Both the position numbers and the translations under genes were made by a program. Below the pieces are notes generated by a model. The model worked only from the letters and a program-made list of their open reading frames with translations, had not been told where the DNA came from and ran no database searches. Of a stretch of DNA of 42,205 nucleotides, positions 12,027 to 23,407 are shown one piece after another. Source of the stretch: Chara braunii (taxonomy: Eukaryota; Streptophyta; Charophyceae; Charales; Characeae); the NCBI GenBank assembly GCA_003427395.1, contig BFEA01000027.1, forward strand, positions 4,409,518 through 4,451,722, written 5' to 3'. The number at the start of each line of letters is the position of its first letter. Within the stretch, counting starts at the first letter, position 1.

Positions 12027-12389
12027 CCACGGTGCAGTGTGCACATGCGCCCTCCTCAGTAGTCGGCTTCCCGACATCCCTGTCGCGGTTTGCCCCTCTC
12101 GCTACTGGAGTTGAGGTCTCGCAGGACCTGATAGAGTGTACTCAGCCCTCTGTCGCAGTACCGTCTGCGCCTTCGCAGACCACCGTATCCCCTCCTACCC
12201 CGCCACGACTACCGACGCGTCGAGCCATTTGCTCAGCCCGTTGCAGCGAGCAGCTCGCTACTCGCGAGGACGTTGTATCCTCTCTTCTGGACTTGAGCAT
12301 GCTCCAGGCTCGTCATGAGCGACTCACGCTCCATGTCGCTGCACTGCGTCGCCTTCTCGCCATCCTCTCTGACCCTGATCGCACCCTCC

Positions 12390-12600
12390 CGATCATCTTC
12401 TTACGACTGGGGACCTCCACGAGGGTGTACTCAGCGTTGTGGGATTCCGGTTCGCAGGGCGACTTCATTCACCCACGTGTGGTGAAAGAAGCCCGCTTAC
12501 CCACGACAGGGTCTCTGACTTCCATCTCCGTCACCCTAGGGGAAGACAAGACCCAGCGCTTCTTCGATCAGACGGTTACCGACTTCCCTTTCTTCCTCAC
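12390..12600 (+). pseudogene. Retrotransposon aspartic protease fragment
   Basis: The frame starting at 12032 contains ALWDSGSQGDFI; its DSG catalytic motif begins at 12443 and is followed by VVKEARLP and SISVTLGE, the layout of a retropepsin-like protease that cleaves Gag-Pol. Canonical DSGA is DSGS here. The frame runs into unrelated sequence by about 12620, while linker sequence leading to RT appears in another frame, so a frameshift lies between 12600 and 12700. Confidence 0.7.
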
Positions 12601-12903
12601 TCTCGAGCCGACTGATCGTCCCCCGGCGTCTCGTCGCCACCGCTCCTCCGCCACGACTTTTTTCTCGGTACTCCGTGGTCGGATCGGTTCCGCAGCATCG
12701 AGGCCGATTGGGCGACCAACACTTTCGTTCTCAAAACGAAGTGTGGACAAACGTATCGCGTACCTTTCATAGGTACCACTGCGATACCACGCCCCGATCC
12801 TCCTCCCCCGAAGCCTTCTGCGCCCACACCATCTCCTTCTATCATTGTCACCTCACCTCGGCAGTTTGCTCACTTCATCCGACAGGACGACGTCACCTTC
12901 TTT

Positions 12904-13887
12904 ATGGTGAACGTGACGGATCTCTTACACTATGACCCACCCTGTCCCGATGCCGAGCTCATCCCTCTGGAGCCAGATCCTCCTTCTATCTCCATGGCTC
13001 CCATCTCTACTTTCGTCCCTCCGCCGTCCGTCGAGTCCACCCCGCCGTCTCGCGCTGACGCTGACGCTGAGGAACTCGCACGATATACGACCGATCTAGA
13101 GCCCGCAGTTCGTGACCTCATTCGAGAGTACCACGACGTTTTCCCATCGTCGTTCTCGTACGCTGGCATCCCACCGATGCGCGACGTCAAGCACTCCATC
13201 CAGCTTGTGCCTGACTATCGTGTTCACCACCAGGCACCCTACAGACTCTCGATCCCCGAGGCCACCGAACTCCAGCGTCAGCTTGAGGAGCTCCCGAGAC
13301 AGGGTTTCATTAAGCCCAGCAACTCCCCGTGGGGTGCACCCGTCCTCTTTGCTCGCAAAGCGGATGAAATTCTCCGTCTCTGCATCGACTATCGAGGTCT
13401 CAACCGCTACACGGTTAAGAACAGCTACCCCATGCCTCGTTCCGATGAGTTGTTCGACCGCCTAGCAGGCAACCGCTTCTTTACGAAGATTGATCTTTGT
13501 AGCGGTTACCATCAGATCCGCGTCGCTGCAGCCGACCAGCCGAAGACAGCGTTCCGATCGCGCTTCGGGCACTACGAGTTTACAGTGATGCCATTCGGCT
13601 TCACCAACGCACCCGCTACCTTCCAGAGGGCGATGAACGACATCTTCAGGGACATCCTGGAGCAGTACGTTCTCGTCTACCTCGACGATATCCTAGTTTA
13701 CAGTCGTACCCTTGAGGAGCACCTCAGACACCTCCGCGATGTCCTTGACCGCTTGCGCAGACATGACTTCTACGCCAAGCTGAGCAAGTGCCGCTTTGCC
13801 CAACACAAAGTGAATTTCTTAGGACACTATGTGTCTGACCAGGGTCTCCACATGGACGACGCGAAGATCACTACTATTGCTGAGTGA
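12904..13887 (+). pseudogene. Ty3/gypsy reverse transcriptase domain
   Basis: A 327-residue open stretch carries the full palm-finger series: IKPSNSPWGAPVLFARK, LCIDYRGLN, KIDLCSGYHQIRV (motif A Asp), MPFGFTNAPATFQ (motif B), then YLDDI with the catalytic DD at residues 261-262 (YLDD bases 13678-13689), and KCRFAQHKVNFLGH. This is the best-preserved domain of the element. It ends at TGA 13885-13887, where the family normally has Trp (AEWPVP), which points to a TGG to TGA nonsense change. The connection sequence continues in frame beyond the stop (SAKQLRSFLGL). Confidence 0.9.
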
Positions 13888-14713
13888 CCCGTCCCCACAT
13901 CCGCCAAGCAGCTTCGCAGCTTCCTAGGCCTTACCAGCTACTATAGTAATTTCATCCAGGGATACTCTAGGTATTCCTACGTCCTTACCTCCACCCTCCT
14001 CCGGAAGAACCCGCCCTGGGCTTTGACACCCGGTCACACCCCTCCACGAGGACGCCTTCCGCGCCCTCAAGAAGGCGGTGATATATGCACCGGTTCTTCA
14101 CCTACCCGATTTTGATCGCCCTTTTATCCTTACCACCGATGCGTCAAACTTTGTTGTAGGAGCAGTGTTTTCTTAGATTTTTCCCTCCTCTCCTGATTCC
14201 TCTCATCCTCGTATCCCTCGCTTCCCACCACCTACCCCTTCCCGACTGACGCCTACTCGTCCAGCTATTGGCGAGCCTTCTCTTGACTATTCTCCTACCA
14301 TCCCCGAGGACGGCACTGTCGAGTCTCGCTTAGGTGATTGTCTGATAGCCTTCTACTCTCGTCAGCTCCTGCCTGCCGAGACAAACTACACCGTTGATGA
14401 ACGTGATGTTATCGCAGTAGTCTATGTCGCTCGGCACTGGCGTCACTACCTGCACGGGGTACCACTCACAGTGCACACGGACAACTCTGTTGTCCGGGCT
14501 TTTCTGACAAAACCGAAGCTCACTCCTCGACAAGCTCGCTGGTGGCGCAACCTATCCGAGTTTAGTTTCACCACTGAGCACATCAAGGGTGAGACTAATC
14601 GGGTCGCAGATGCCTTATCCCGGTGCCCTGACCACGATCAGGAGCAGATCCAACTCGCTTCCATCTCGATCACCTCCGTCACCCACTCGGTGATCGACGA
14701 GTTTCGCACTTAG
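13888..14713 (+). pseudogene. Ty3/gypsy RNase H domain (broken)
   Basis: After the RT stop, the connection region (LRSFLGLTSYYSNFI) leads to a [13 protein letters not shown] segment containing the first catalytic Asp, interrupted by a stop. Later pieces read FYSRQLLPAETNYT, DERDVIAVVYVARHWRHYL, VHTDNSVV, and IKGETNRVADALSR, the hallmark end of gypsy RNase H. An extra serine/proline-rich stretch around 14180-14330 separates the halves. A TAG at 14711-14713 ends the last open piece, although homology continues in the same frame. Confidence 0.8.
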
Positions 14714-15389
14714 TACCGCCATTGCCCCGACTATCGCGACATCCGCGTAACCCTTCGGAGTGGCAAGACCATCCCGAACTACTCTCTCGGGGATAACGGT
14801 CTTGTGTACTAGCACGGTTCACAGGGCACCAGAGAGCCCCGTATTTGCGTTCCCTCCATTGGACAGCTACGTGTCCGGGCAGTAGCAGAGTTCCATGATC
14901 AGGCTGTCGTCGGTCATATGGGCTTTCACAAGACGTTGGCTCGTCTGAGCTGCCTGTACGTCTGGCCGAAGCACAAGAACTTTGTGAAGGACTACGTCGC
15001 AGAGTGTCCCACCTGTCAGGAAGTGAACAGTGCGAACTACCTGCCTTATGGTTTGCTTCAGCCTCTTCCTATCCCTGAGGGTCGTTAGCAGTCCATCTCG
15101 ATGGACTTTATCGGTCCTCATCGTCCTCCTACCCCCCGCAGTCATGATGTTATCCTGGTCGTCGTCGACCACTTCACGAAGCGTGCAGGCTTTGTTTCGT
15201 GTCGCTATGCCATCAGTGCACATGAGGTCGCCGACATCTTATTTGACCGAGTCGTGCGTGACCACGACTTACCTCTGAGCATCATATGTGACCGAGACCC
15301 GCGCTTTACCAGCTGATTCTGGCGACGCCTCCACGAGGTTTACGGCACTCAGCTCCGCTTCTCCTCGTCTTACCATCCTCAGACTGATG
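14714..15389 (+). pseudogene. Ty3/gypsy integrase, N-terminal and first catalytic part
   Basis: One frame carries an HHCC-type zinc domain (FHDQAVVGHMGFHKT then CPTCQ) and the catalytic core up to its first two acidic residues (SMDFIG and ICDRDPRFTS). In-frame stops at 14810-14812, 15086-15088 and 15314-15316 inactivate it. Homology reaches SSYHPQTD and ends at 15389, exactly where the class II element is inserted. The third catalytic residue (Glu in QTEV) lies 16.1 kb away. Confidence 0.85.
15382..15389. repeat. Left copy of 8-bp target duplication
   Basis: GACTGATG here is repeated at 31497-31504. The sequence is native integrase coding sequence (His-Pro-Gln-Thr-Asp-Gly region), so the right copy is the duplicated one. 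Confidence 0.85.
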
Positions 15390-15424
15390 CTATGAATACC
15401 CCCCGACGGTGCACAGGCGCGGCC

Positions 15425-15470
15425 AAGTCCGCGGCCGCGGACGAGGCCGCAAGCCCGCGGACGCGTCCGC
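15425..15470. repeat. Left subterminal CpG-rich motifs
   Basis: Several overlapping GCGGCCGCGGACG and GCGGACGCGTCCGC motifs lie 35-80 bp inside the left end. They match motifs just inside the right end. Subterminal repeats of this sort often bind transposase; binding here is inferred. Confidence 0.6.
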
Positions 15471-15917
15471 ACGGCTTTCGCGCCACGTGGCAGCCAGAGG
15501 GGAGGGGGTCTCGGGATTCGGGAACCGCCATTCGGCGACGCAACCCCTGCTCCACCCCCCCACACAAAAAAAAATGGAAAAAAAACATCTTTTGGTTGGA
15601 GGTGTCGAGCGCATCGGTCCCGCACGGGGACCCTCCCGGCCGCGTCACGCAGGATTTGGCAGGACTTGTCAAGGAGAGCGTTTGTCGCTCCGGCTGAGTG
15701 CGCCAGCCGTACCTCTCGCGAGCCCCTACGACAGGACAGGGTCACGCGAGGCACCGCTTACCTCCACCTGCGGGAGTTGTCACCATCCCTTAGGTGGACG
15801 TATCCCCGCCGAGCTACTGAACCACATGCGAAAGCTTTTCGTATGCAATTGCAGAGGTGGCCCAGCCGAGGGCGTTTCTCGCTCGTTGTAGCATAGGGGG
15901 TACGCGCGGTCGAACGC

Positions 15918-16025
15918 CCAGAATCGAACCCGTACACGAATCGACGCACTGGGGGGCTGAAGTCCCAGACACGATCCGACGCCGGTCGACTAGGACGCGC
16001 TACACATACCACGCGTTACGCCACA
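15918..16025 (-). other. tRNA-like internal promoter boxes
   Basis: On the minus strand, TGGCGTAACGCGTGG (16009-16023) resembles a pol III A box, and GGTTCGATTCT (15920-15930) is an almost perfect B box. The 79-bp spacing is too long for an ordinary intron-less tRNA. A degenerate tRNA-derived SINE head is the likeliest reading; an intron-containing or chance match is possible. Confidence 0.35.
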
Positions 16026-16029
16026 ATAC

Positions 16030-17790
16030 TCACACTTACCAACACATAATACGTGAGAACACACCATAAACAACACCACAACGCAACAATCTCCTAGTCC
16101 CTTTAGTATCCGACCCATAACTCTTTGCAGTCAAACTCAGATAGGTATCGCGCGCTGGGCTTTCGTATAAAAGTCGAACGAGCGCACGGCCTTCTCATGT
16201 CAACCAGCCGGCCTTCTCATGTCAACCAGCCATGTGGACATACGCAATCATTCGCGTTGATGGCGTACTACGTGGTACTCGTAGCCCCGTGACCCTTGAT
16301 AATCTCGAGGGTCGCGTTCGACACTCAAGTGTGGGCTGACATGCGCTTTGAGGGGTAATCTCTCGACGCCAGACAACCGCCATGTACGGTTGAAGACCAC
16401 ACCCTCTTCTGCACCCTATGAGAGGGGTTGAGTAGACAACTCTAAGTTGTCGTGGCGGTCAGATATCAAGGGGTTTGACTTTGACGGCTGCCACGGACTA
16501 TAACGTCCAACCCTTATAACTCTAAAAAGAAAAAGGTCAAATGGGACCTTCCTTTTCTCTCAGTGCAAACTTACTTAATCACTACGCACGGCCTCAATAA
16601 GTCGAACGGACACAAGAAACATGATATAGAAGTTATGAGATACGAGACAATCACTCTCATAATCACGGTGTGGCTTCCTTCAAATATATATATACATAAA
16701 TAATCATATGCAAAACCAAGTCTGGACTTCAATTCACAGAAGATACCTGCAATCACATCAAAGATCCACATCAACAGAGCACACGCTACACGGGGTCAAC
16801 TTCAACCATTCTTTACGCTCACACCCCTTGTTTTTGCCACACAAGCCTCACTCTCTGCGCAACTCTTAAAATAAAGTACTCAGTATCTTTAATAAATGGT
16901 CATTCAATTAAAGTCCAGGTGAAAACACAACAAATAAATCAAACCACACGGCTAAAGCCTTTAGGTTGAGTGGCAAGAGTGAATTAGAGTTGAGCCGGAA
17001 ACCGACCTGTTATCAAAAGATAACAGGTATCAAAAGATAACAGAAGATGATCCCTGTAGGATCAGCTTGAAGATAGTCAAGCCTTGAATCAATCTGAATA
17101 AAGGTGACCTGCAATACAGCACAGGCCAAAGAAAAAGTACTACTTATGTTTATGCCAAGGGGGGAATACTCCCTAAGTCGTAGCCTAGTTCCACTACTAG
17201 TACCAAGTCACTGAGTACCTCCCCTATTCAGGACAGATCTGCTAAGTAGCTCATAGCTGAAAAATATTATAACTCCTCAAATTCTACGAAATTTCGGCAG
17301 TGCTTCCCGTAGGAAGAGTGCCTTTTCAGAATTTCTACAAACTCAAAAACGAGTAACTCCTCTAGATTTGTAGAAATTTCGGCAGAGCTTCCCATAGGAA
17401 CAGGAGGCTGCCAAGATTTATACGAAGCTGAAAAGACAGCAAGACAAAGCAAACTACACTTGGGACTATGTTCTGACACCTTCTTGATGATTCAGGATCA
17501 ATGATAGCCAGCACGACCTCTAGATGAGATTGTGAGTTAGCATTGATCCTAGCCCCTGACAGAGTCAATCCTATCTTCATCCAAAGTTCTCCCTCCCATC
17601 ATCCATCTGATCTACCTATGGCTCCATCACCTGGCGAGAATCTACAACAACTACTCTATCAAAAAGAATACCCCAGAGATGACCTTCAAAAACATGCATA
17701 GGTGAGTGCAACAACATCTCTTACCAACCCTCAAGTTCTTTTTCAGGTCACATAGTTCGTTCAAAAACCCTCATTATTCCCTTTTTACCC
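16030..17790. other. No recognisable gene within the class II insertion
   Basis: Short structures only: a 21-bp direct repeat around 16189-16231 (GGCCTTCTCATGTCAACCAG twice), a perfect 10-bp-stem hairpin at 17005-17028 (ACCTGTTATC, loop AAAA), and a diverged duplication around 17276-17310 and 17350-17395 sharing AAATTTCGGCAG. No protein family seen on either strand. Confidence 0.5.
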
Positions 17791-17809
17791 TTCCTTACAT
17801 AAGACATAG

Positions 17810-19420
17810 GGTCAGTCAACCCAACTTATGGATGTGACTGACCTGCCAATTTATATAACTAGGTCACACCAACTTATGGTGCCCTAGCCTGGTAACACAA
17901 ATATACGTACGCATAAGACCAAACCACACCAACTTATGGTGTGACCAGTTTCTGCAAAATGATTGACATAAGGCGTATGACCGGCCGCACCAACTCATGG
18001 TGAGACTGGTCAGCCTGAACGTTCAACATACACATAGAACTGAACCTCCTCAACTTATGAGGGGTCAGTCTCTGCCTAAACAAAAACAAACGGCATATGG
18101 CCAAACACAACAACTTATGTTGTGTTCGGCCAGCCCACACGGTTACATACGGCGTAGAGTCAGGCTACCCAACTCATGAGTAGTCCAGCCTAGCCTAGAC
18201 ATAATCACATGCGCGAAGAACTGAACAGCCCGCAACTTATGCGTTCGCCCGACCTTCGCAATACAACCATGTTCAACTTATGGACATAAGGCATAAAACT
18301 TACCTCAACAACTTATGTTGTGATAAGTCTCTGACTAAACAAAATGACATAAGGCATATAACCAGGGCGCACCAACTTATGGTGAGACCTGATCAGCCTA
18401 ACTCTCGGCATATACAAAAAAACTGAACCACCTCAACTTATGAGGAGTCCAGCCTTTGCCTGAATGAACGAAAAACATATGCCCAGACACAACAACTTAT
18501 GTTGTGCCTGACCAGCCCATACAGTGACATATAGCATAAGACTAGGCTACCCAACTTATGAGTAGTCTAGCCCCGCCCAAATAACAACAAGCGTGTATGA
18601 CCGAACAACCCGCAACTTATGCGTTCGCCCGGCCTCCGCAACACAACTACATCCAATAGATAGGTTTCACAATCAGATTATGTCTTCAGACGAGTGGCCA
18701 GGTCACCTCAACTTATGAGGATCCCCACCCAAACGTCATATATGTTTAGAAAAAGGAAAATAGTCAGACTTTATATATCTCTCTATTTTCGTGTTATCAA
18801 GGTCATAGGACCAACTACCCAACTTACGGGTGAGTCAGCCTGCCCACAGTTACCACACCAGTTTGTATTGTTCATCTTCTTTCCCTCTGCTTTGTCTTCT
18901 ACCGGCTTATATGGCTGGATCTCCCAACTCATGGCGTCCAACCTGCCATGAATATAAAATAATAAATAATGTATCACTTTATATGCTCTGATTCTCTTAG
19001 TGATGGCGGCTCATGACTTGACCACACCAACTTATGGTGCGAATAGTCTCGCTTGAAACAATAAAGCATAAGACCGAGTCACACCAACTTATGGCGTGGT
19101 CAGCTTCTGCCTAAACAAATAACGTAAGGCGTATGACCGGGCCCCACCAACTTATGGTGAGACTTGTCAGCCTAAACTTTCGGCATACACAAAGAGTTGG
19201 ACTACCTCAACCTATGAGGAGCCCAGCCTTTGCCTGAACAAGCGACGAAAGGCATATGACCAGGCACAACAACTTATGTTGTGCCTGACCAGCCCATACA
19301 ATTACATACAGCGTAGAACTAGGCTACCCAACTCATGGGTAGTCTAGCTTGCCAAATAACAAGTAAAACAAGTGCGAGAGACTGAGCAGCCCACAACTTA
19401 TGCGTCCACCCAGCCTCCAC
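17810..19420. repeat. Array of 25 hairpin units with conserved loop CAACTTATG
   Basis: Twenty-five occurrences of CAACTTATG, four as CAACTCATG and three with other single or double changes included, begin at 17822, 17870, 17930, 17991, 18051, 18111, 18170, 18233, 18274, 18309, 18373, 18434, 18493, 18552, 18613, 18709, 18820, 18925, 19028, 19085, 19148, 19208, 19270, 19329 and 19394. Usual spacing is 57-65 bp, wider (96-111) in 18613-19028. Each is flanked by inverted arms that differ between units yet still pair: CCTC/GAGG at 18051, ACACAAC/GTTGTGT at 18111, AGGCACAAC/GTTGTGCCT at 19270, GGTCAGTCA/TGACTGACC at 17822. A six-unit higher-order period of about 382-389 bp is evident. It is not a CRISPR array, because the shared part is only 9 bp and lies in the loop. 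Confidence 0.9.
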
Positions 19421-19429
19421 AACATATTT

Positions 19430-22400
19430 GACATCTCTGTGTTCTCTGACTTCGCACTGATAATCTTGATTAAACCAATACATATTTGTCAGTTTACTTT
19501 GCAAATCAGTCCTGAATTCAAACAAGCAAGGAAATACAGTTCTCTTTTTCAGTCATACTTACAGTCAGGCCAATAGCAATAGGGTAATATAGTTTAATGA
19601 TAGGATCACACGCGTAAATCGAGGGTTATACCTGAGTGTTCCCTGCCTCCAGAACCCCGGGCTCCGGCAGAGCTCCCGCAATCGGTGGGGCGACCTCCCA
19701 CAGACGCCTTGGCGCGGACCTACGGGTTTCAATCCCGCCTGCCGCCTTCCTCTCGTAACCAAAGGACTAGACTGAGACTGAGAAAGGCAGGAAAAGAAAG
19801 TTCATGCTCTCAGATACAAGAGAGGTGCGCTCAAGCTCACTAGAGAGGGCCTTGTTATCTTGTTACGCCTGAGGGCCCCGCAATGATGGCCAAAAATAAC
19901 GCAGCCGGAACGCTCCGATCACGACCAAACTCAAGGTAACAGCCCCTAGGCGGCCTCTAATACCCCAGGCAATGAACCCCCCTTGTTAAGACTGACCTCA
20001 CTCCCGTCGGCGCCACACTCTTCTTTCTTCTTGCTTAGCCTATGTGGCTGCTGCTCTCAGTGGGGAACAGTGTCCTGCTCAGCAGCAGCGCACAGCAAAA
20101 AACACCGCCCGACACACCAGCAGCGTACAACACACGACACTGTTTCGTACCGCAGCAGCTCACAGCAAGGCAACAATGCTCTACACAGCAGCCACACTTT
20201 GCTGTGTAACCCCAAAAGCCCGAGTACTGGGTGTTTGGCAAGTGACACCGTAGTAGCCCCTCAAAGGCACAATGATACCCAGTCGGTGTGCCGTGGCAGC
20301 CCGGTCCGGTAACAGCGGCGGAAGCTGCTACAGTCTTCTCAGGATTGCTGCAGCGGCCTAGTAAGGCTCCCTCATACACAGCCCGCAGCTGTAGCCTCTC
20401 GCAAGTAGTGATACAGTTCGTAGCCGCAGTGTACGACGTGCACAGCAGCAGCCCACAGCGGGAACAGCCCACAGCCTGTGTGTAGCGGCGGCCAGCCCCC
20501 CTTCGCTATCCAGCATGAAGTTGCAGTCCTACCATTCCAACGGTTGCCAGTCTCAGAACAGCACAGCCGCAATGAGCAGGGAGGCACACAGTTGTGAAGC
20601 TGCACAGGGTGCGGCAGCGGACAACATGCACAACCACTCGGTTAGCTACAGCCAGACCACCAGCTGTTGGCTTCCCCAAGGGCCCGCCGATCGTAGCAGC
20701 CCTCGACAAGCCCGACCACACCCCCAAGCTGCAGTGCCCCTGGTTCCGACTAGCTCACCACTACACCCCCTAGCTAGATTCGGCGCGCAACTTACTCAAA
20801 CGGTATGCGGTAATCCCTGGGCAACACAGCAGAGGATCTCAAACAGCACCCATAGTAACTGCTGTGCCAGATACACAGCCGAAGTGAGAAACATGCTGCA
20901 AAGGCGAGTCAGCCGAACGCACAGCAACCATGCGGCCTCAATCAGCATAAGCCTGGTCAGGCAGTCAGCACCACACCACTGTTGAGAACAGCATCAGTAC
21001 CGTTCTAGGACCTGCCTAAGAGCAACATCTGCACTCTCCGGTAGTACGACTCCGGCATGGGACTTAGCATCAGCAGTTCAGCCATCCGCACAGCCCGCGA
21101 GCCGAGGCACACCGGTCACCACTCCAGAATGCAGGCTGTTGCCCAAACGCAGTCTGTAGCCTCTGACGTAAGATAGCAACCTGAGAAGGTGACTTTAAAC
21201 AATACTACGGGCAGCCCACCAAACTGCATGCAGATGTCCGCCGTGCAGACCGCCGTCGTGGCCAGGTACGTACCTTCACACCTTAACAGACCGCCGTTGT
21301 GGCCAGGTACGTACCTTCACACCTTAATCTTCATCTCCCCCTCTCTCAATGGCATGCATACACACGCGCACCTTCTCTCAGTCGCTGCCCTGTTCGGCTT
21401 CAATTGAATCCTCCGCTAGAGGCGACCAGGGGCATGACCCAATGGAGATGGGCCTGATGACGGGTAGCGGGACCCGATGGCGACCACGGCAACGGTGGTG
21501 ACGACGAGTCCACAGCCTCTGGGTGAAGGCCTCGGCCAAGACCACGCTGGCAGGACGACTACCAATCGAGTGTCACCTGGGCGAAGCCCTGCCCCACCAC
21601 TCACAAAATGTGCGAAATGGGTCATGGCCACGTTCAGCTCTATGGTGAGCGCCGCTCCATCTTGCTCTCCTGTTCTCCCTCTCTTGCTACTTCTCTTCGC
21701 AGGTGCAGGCGCTCCTTCGTTAGTAGCAGCGCCACGGCCTCAATCACTACGAGAACTGCAGCACCTTAGATCAGCGAACAGGAACAGCAGCGGGTCACTA
21801 CGAGCAACCACTCAACTACGCCCACCGGATTTTTACTAGCCAATAATGGATCTGACGCTGGAACCTGGTCGAGTTCATGTGGTCGGCTTCCGTTAGCGGC
21901 CACCATGGCATATGTAACGACGAGTAGTGAACTCCTTCACGATGACGATGATGATTACAATAGCGGACTCAGCGAGGGGCAGCGCCCAACGACCAACCCC
22001 CGAGCGACCAACATCACACTCTTATGGGTGGTGATCTCCACAATATGCAGGAGCTTGGCGGATACGTGGATGGAGCCGACCGTGATGGTGCCGAGCATAA
22101 GCAGGAATGGATTTCTAACGAAGAGCACGCCTAGGATCACGATTACTACGGGTACAAACGGTGCGTCCCCACTCTCCAACTCGTCAAAATGTGCAGGATG
22201 GGAACGTAATTTGAGAATGAACCTTTAGCTAGAACGTGGAAAGGTACATCTTCACTGCAGCGGTCCGCTGCTACGCTGCTCTTCATACGAGCAGATGACA
22301 ATGAATCTCCCGCTAAGACCCGGGAGATACATCCACCTATTCTGTTTTATTCCGTTCGCCTTTACTGGCACATCGCGCAGATTGACACCGTAACTGGACG

Positions 22401-22435
22401 TTCGGCTTATCCCGCATCGCCAGCTCTCAGGCATG

Positions 22436-22440
<5 letters not shown>
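19430..22440. other. No recognisable gene; CAGC-rich stretch
   Basis: From about 20040 to 20960 the sequence is dense in ACAGC and CAGCAG words and gives several glutamine/histidine-rich spurious frames. A 41-bp tandem duplication lies at about 21247-21330 (core GTGGCCAGGTACGTACCTTC). A minus-strand frame at 21955-22179 is strongly hydrophobic (PFVPVVIVILGVLFV) and could be an exon of a membrane protein, but it has no supporting homology that I recognise. Confidence 0.4.

Positions 22441-22527
<87 letters not shown>
22441..22527. repeat. TC dinucleotide microsatellite
   Basis: An uninterrupted TC repeat of 87 bp. Plus-strand translation gives no meaningful product. Confidence 0.97.
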
Positions 22528-22529
<2 letters not shown>

Positions 22530-22530
<1 letters not shown>

Positions 22531-23400
22531 ACCTGGTCACACTTGCGGTCGAATCCCACCGTAGCGACGACCATCGCAACGAAGACGTCGGCGGCCTATT
22601 CGAGGAGGAAATCTCCCCACTCTATTGCTCCCAAATATATGAAATGAGCATGAATCTCCCGCTAGAACTCGGGATGATACATTGCTATTTCCCCGAACCT
22701 TCCCGTTAGTGGCCGCGCAGCTGCTACCGCCCGTGCCGGCCAGACCACTCCTCAGATCCAAATTCTGACGCTGCCATCTGATCCGGAGCGCTCTGAAACC
22801 TCGGACTAGCATCCTCACGCGCCCAAAACGGTCAAGAAACGGCCTATTTCCACTCCCACCTTTTTCCCTCTCTCGACTCCATCGCGGACCCCTTTTCTCA
22901 TCTAACTCTCTACCTACTAATCTAACACTATAACTAACGCCTCCATTGAACTCGCCCGGTCACAAAACCCCGGGATAGCATCCTGCCTTGCCCGTTTCCG
23001 TCGAGAAATGAGGAAGTTATGACTTTCTCCCTCTCCTTACTCCTCCCTCTGTCCGCCATCTCAGACTTCGTCTTCGTCTTCTCCTATCTGGTCTGTATCT
23101 ATCGCGGGACCACGTCCAGATTCATATCGGGCTTTGTCCTCTCTTTTGTCCTAAAATTGCTGAGATCTAGACTGTCCGCTCCTCCTTTTCCACCATCTCT
23201 CCTGCTTCCGCCATCTGCGTCCGCCCAGTCCGACAGCCCCGTGAGAAGGTGAAGTACTCAACCTTCCTGCTGTTGGACTGCTGGGATCTTATACGAGCTC
23301 TACCGGGCTGAACCTGCTCCTACCCGACTATCGATAGAAGGGAAAGAAGCCAGGAGTGACAAACTCCAATGCATGCACCCTGCCTGTTTTGGGGCCAGGT
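22530..23400. other. No recognisable gene
   Basis: Pyrimidine-rich sequence with short open frames and no family match. A fragment resembling CATGAATCTCCCGCTA occurs twice (near 22300 and 22650), suggesting a local degenerate duplication. Confidence 0.4.
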
Positions 23401-23407
23401 GCATCGG

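Noticed and set aside
11538-12077. 179-residue minus-strand ORF
   Set aside because: It is the shadow of GC-rich gag sequence on the opposite strand.
17810-19420. CRISPR array
   Set aside because: The shared sequence is only about 9 bp and sits in a loop; flanks are inverted repeats rather than unique spacers, and the setting is eukaryotic.
19670-19760. tRNA gene
   Set aside because: GGGTTTCAATCCC resembles a T arm, but no A box or acceptor stem lies at proper spacing.
20515-20985. 156-residue plus-strand ORF as a gene
   Set aside because: It is a product of CAGC-rich low-complexity sequence with no recognisable domain or codon pattern.
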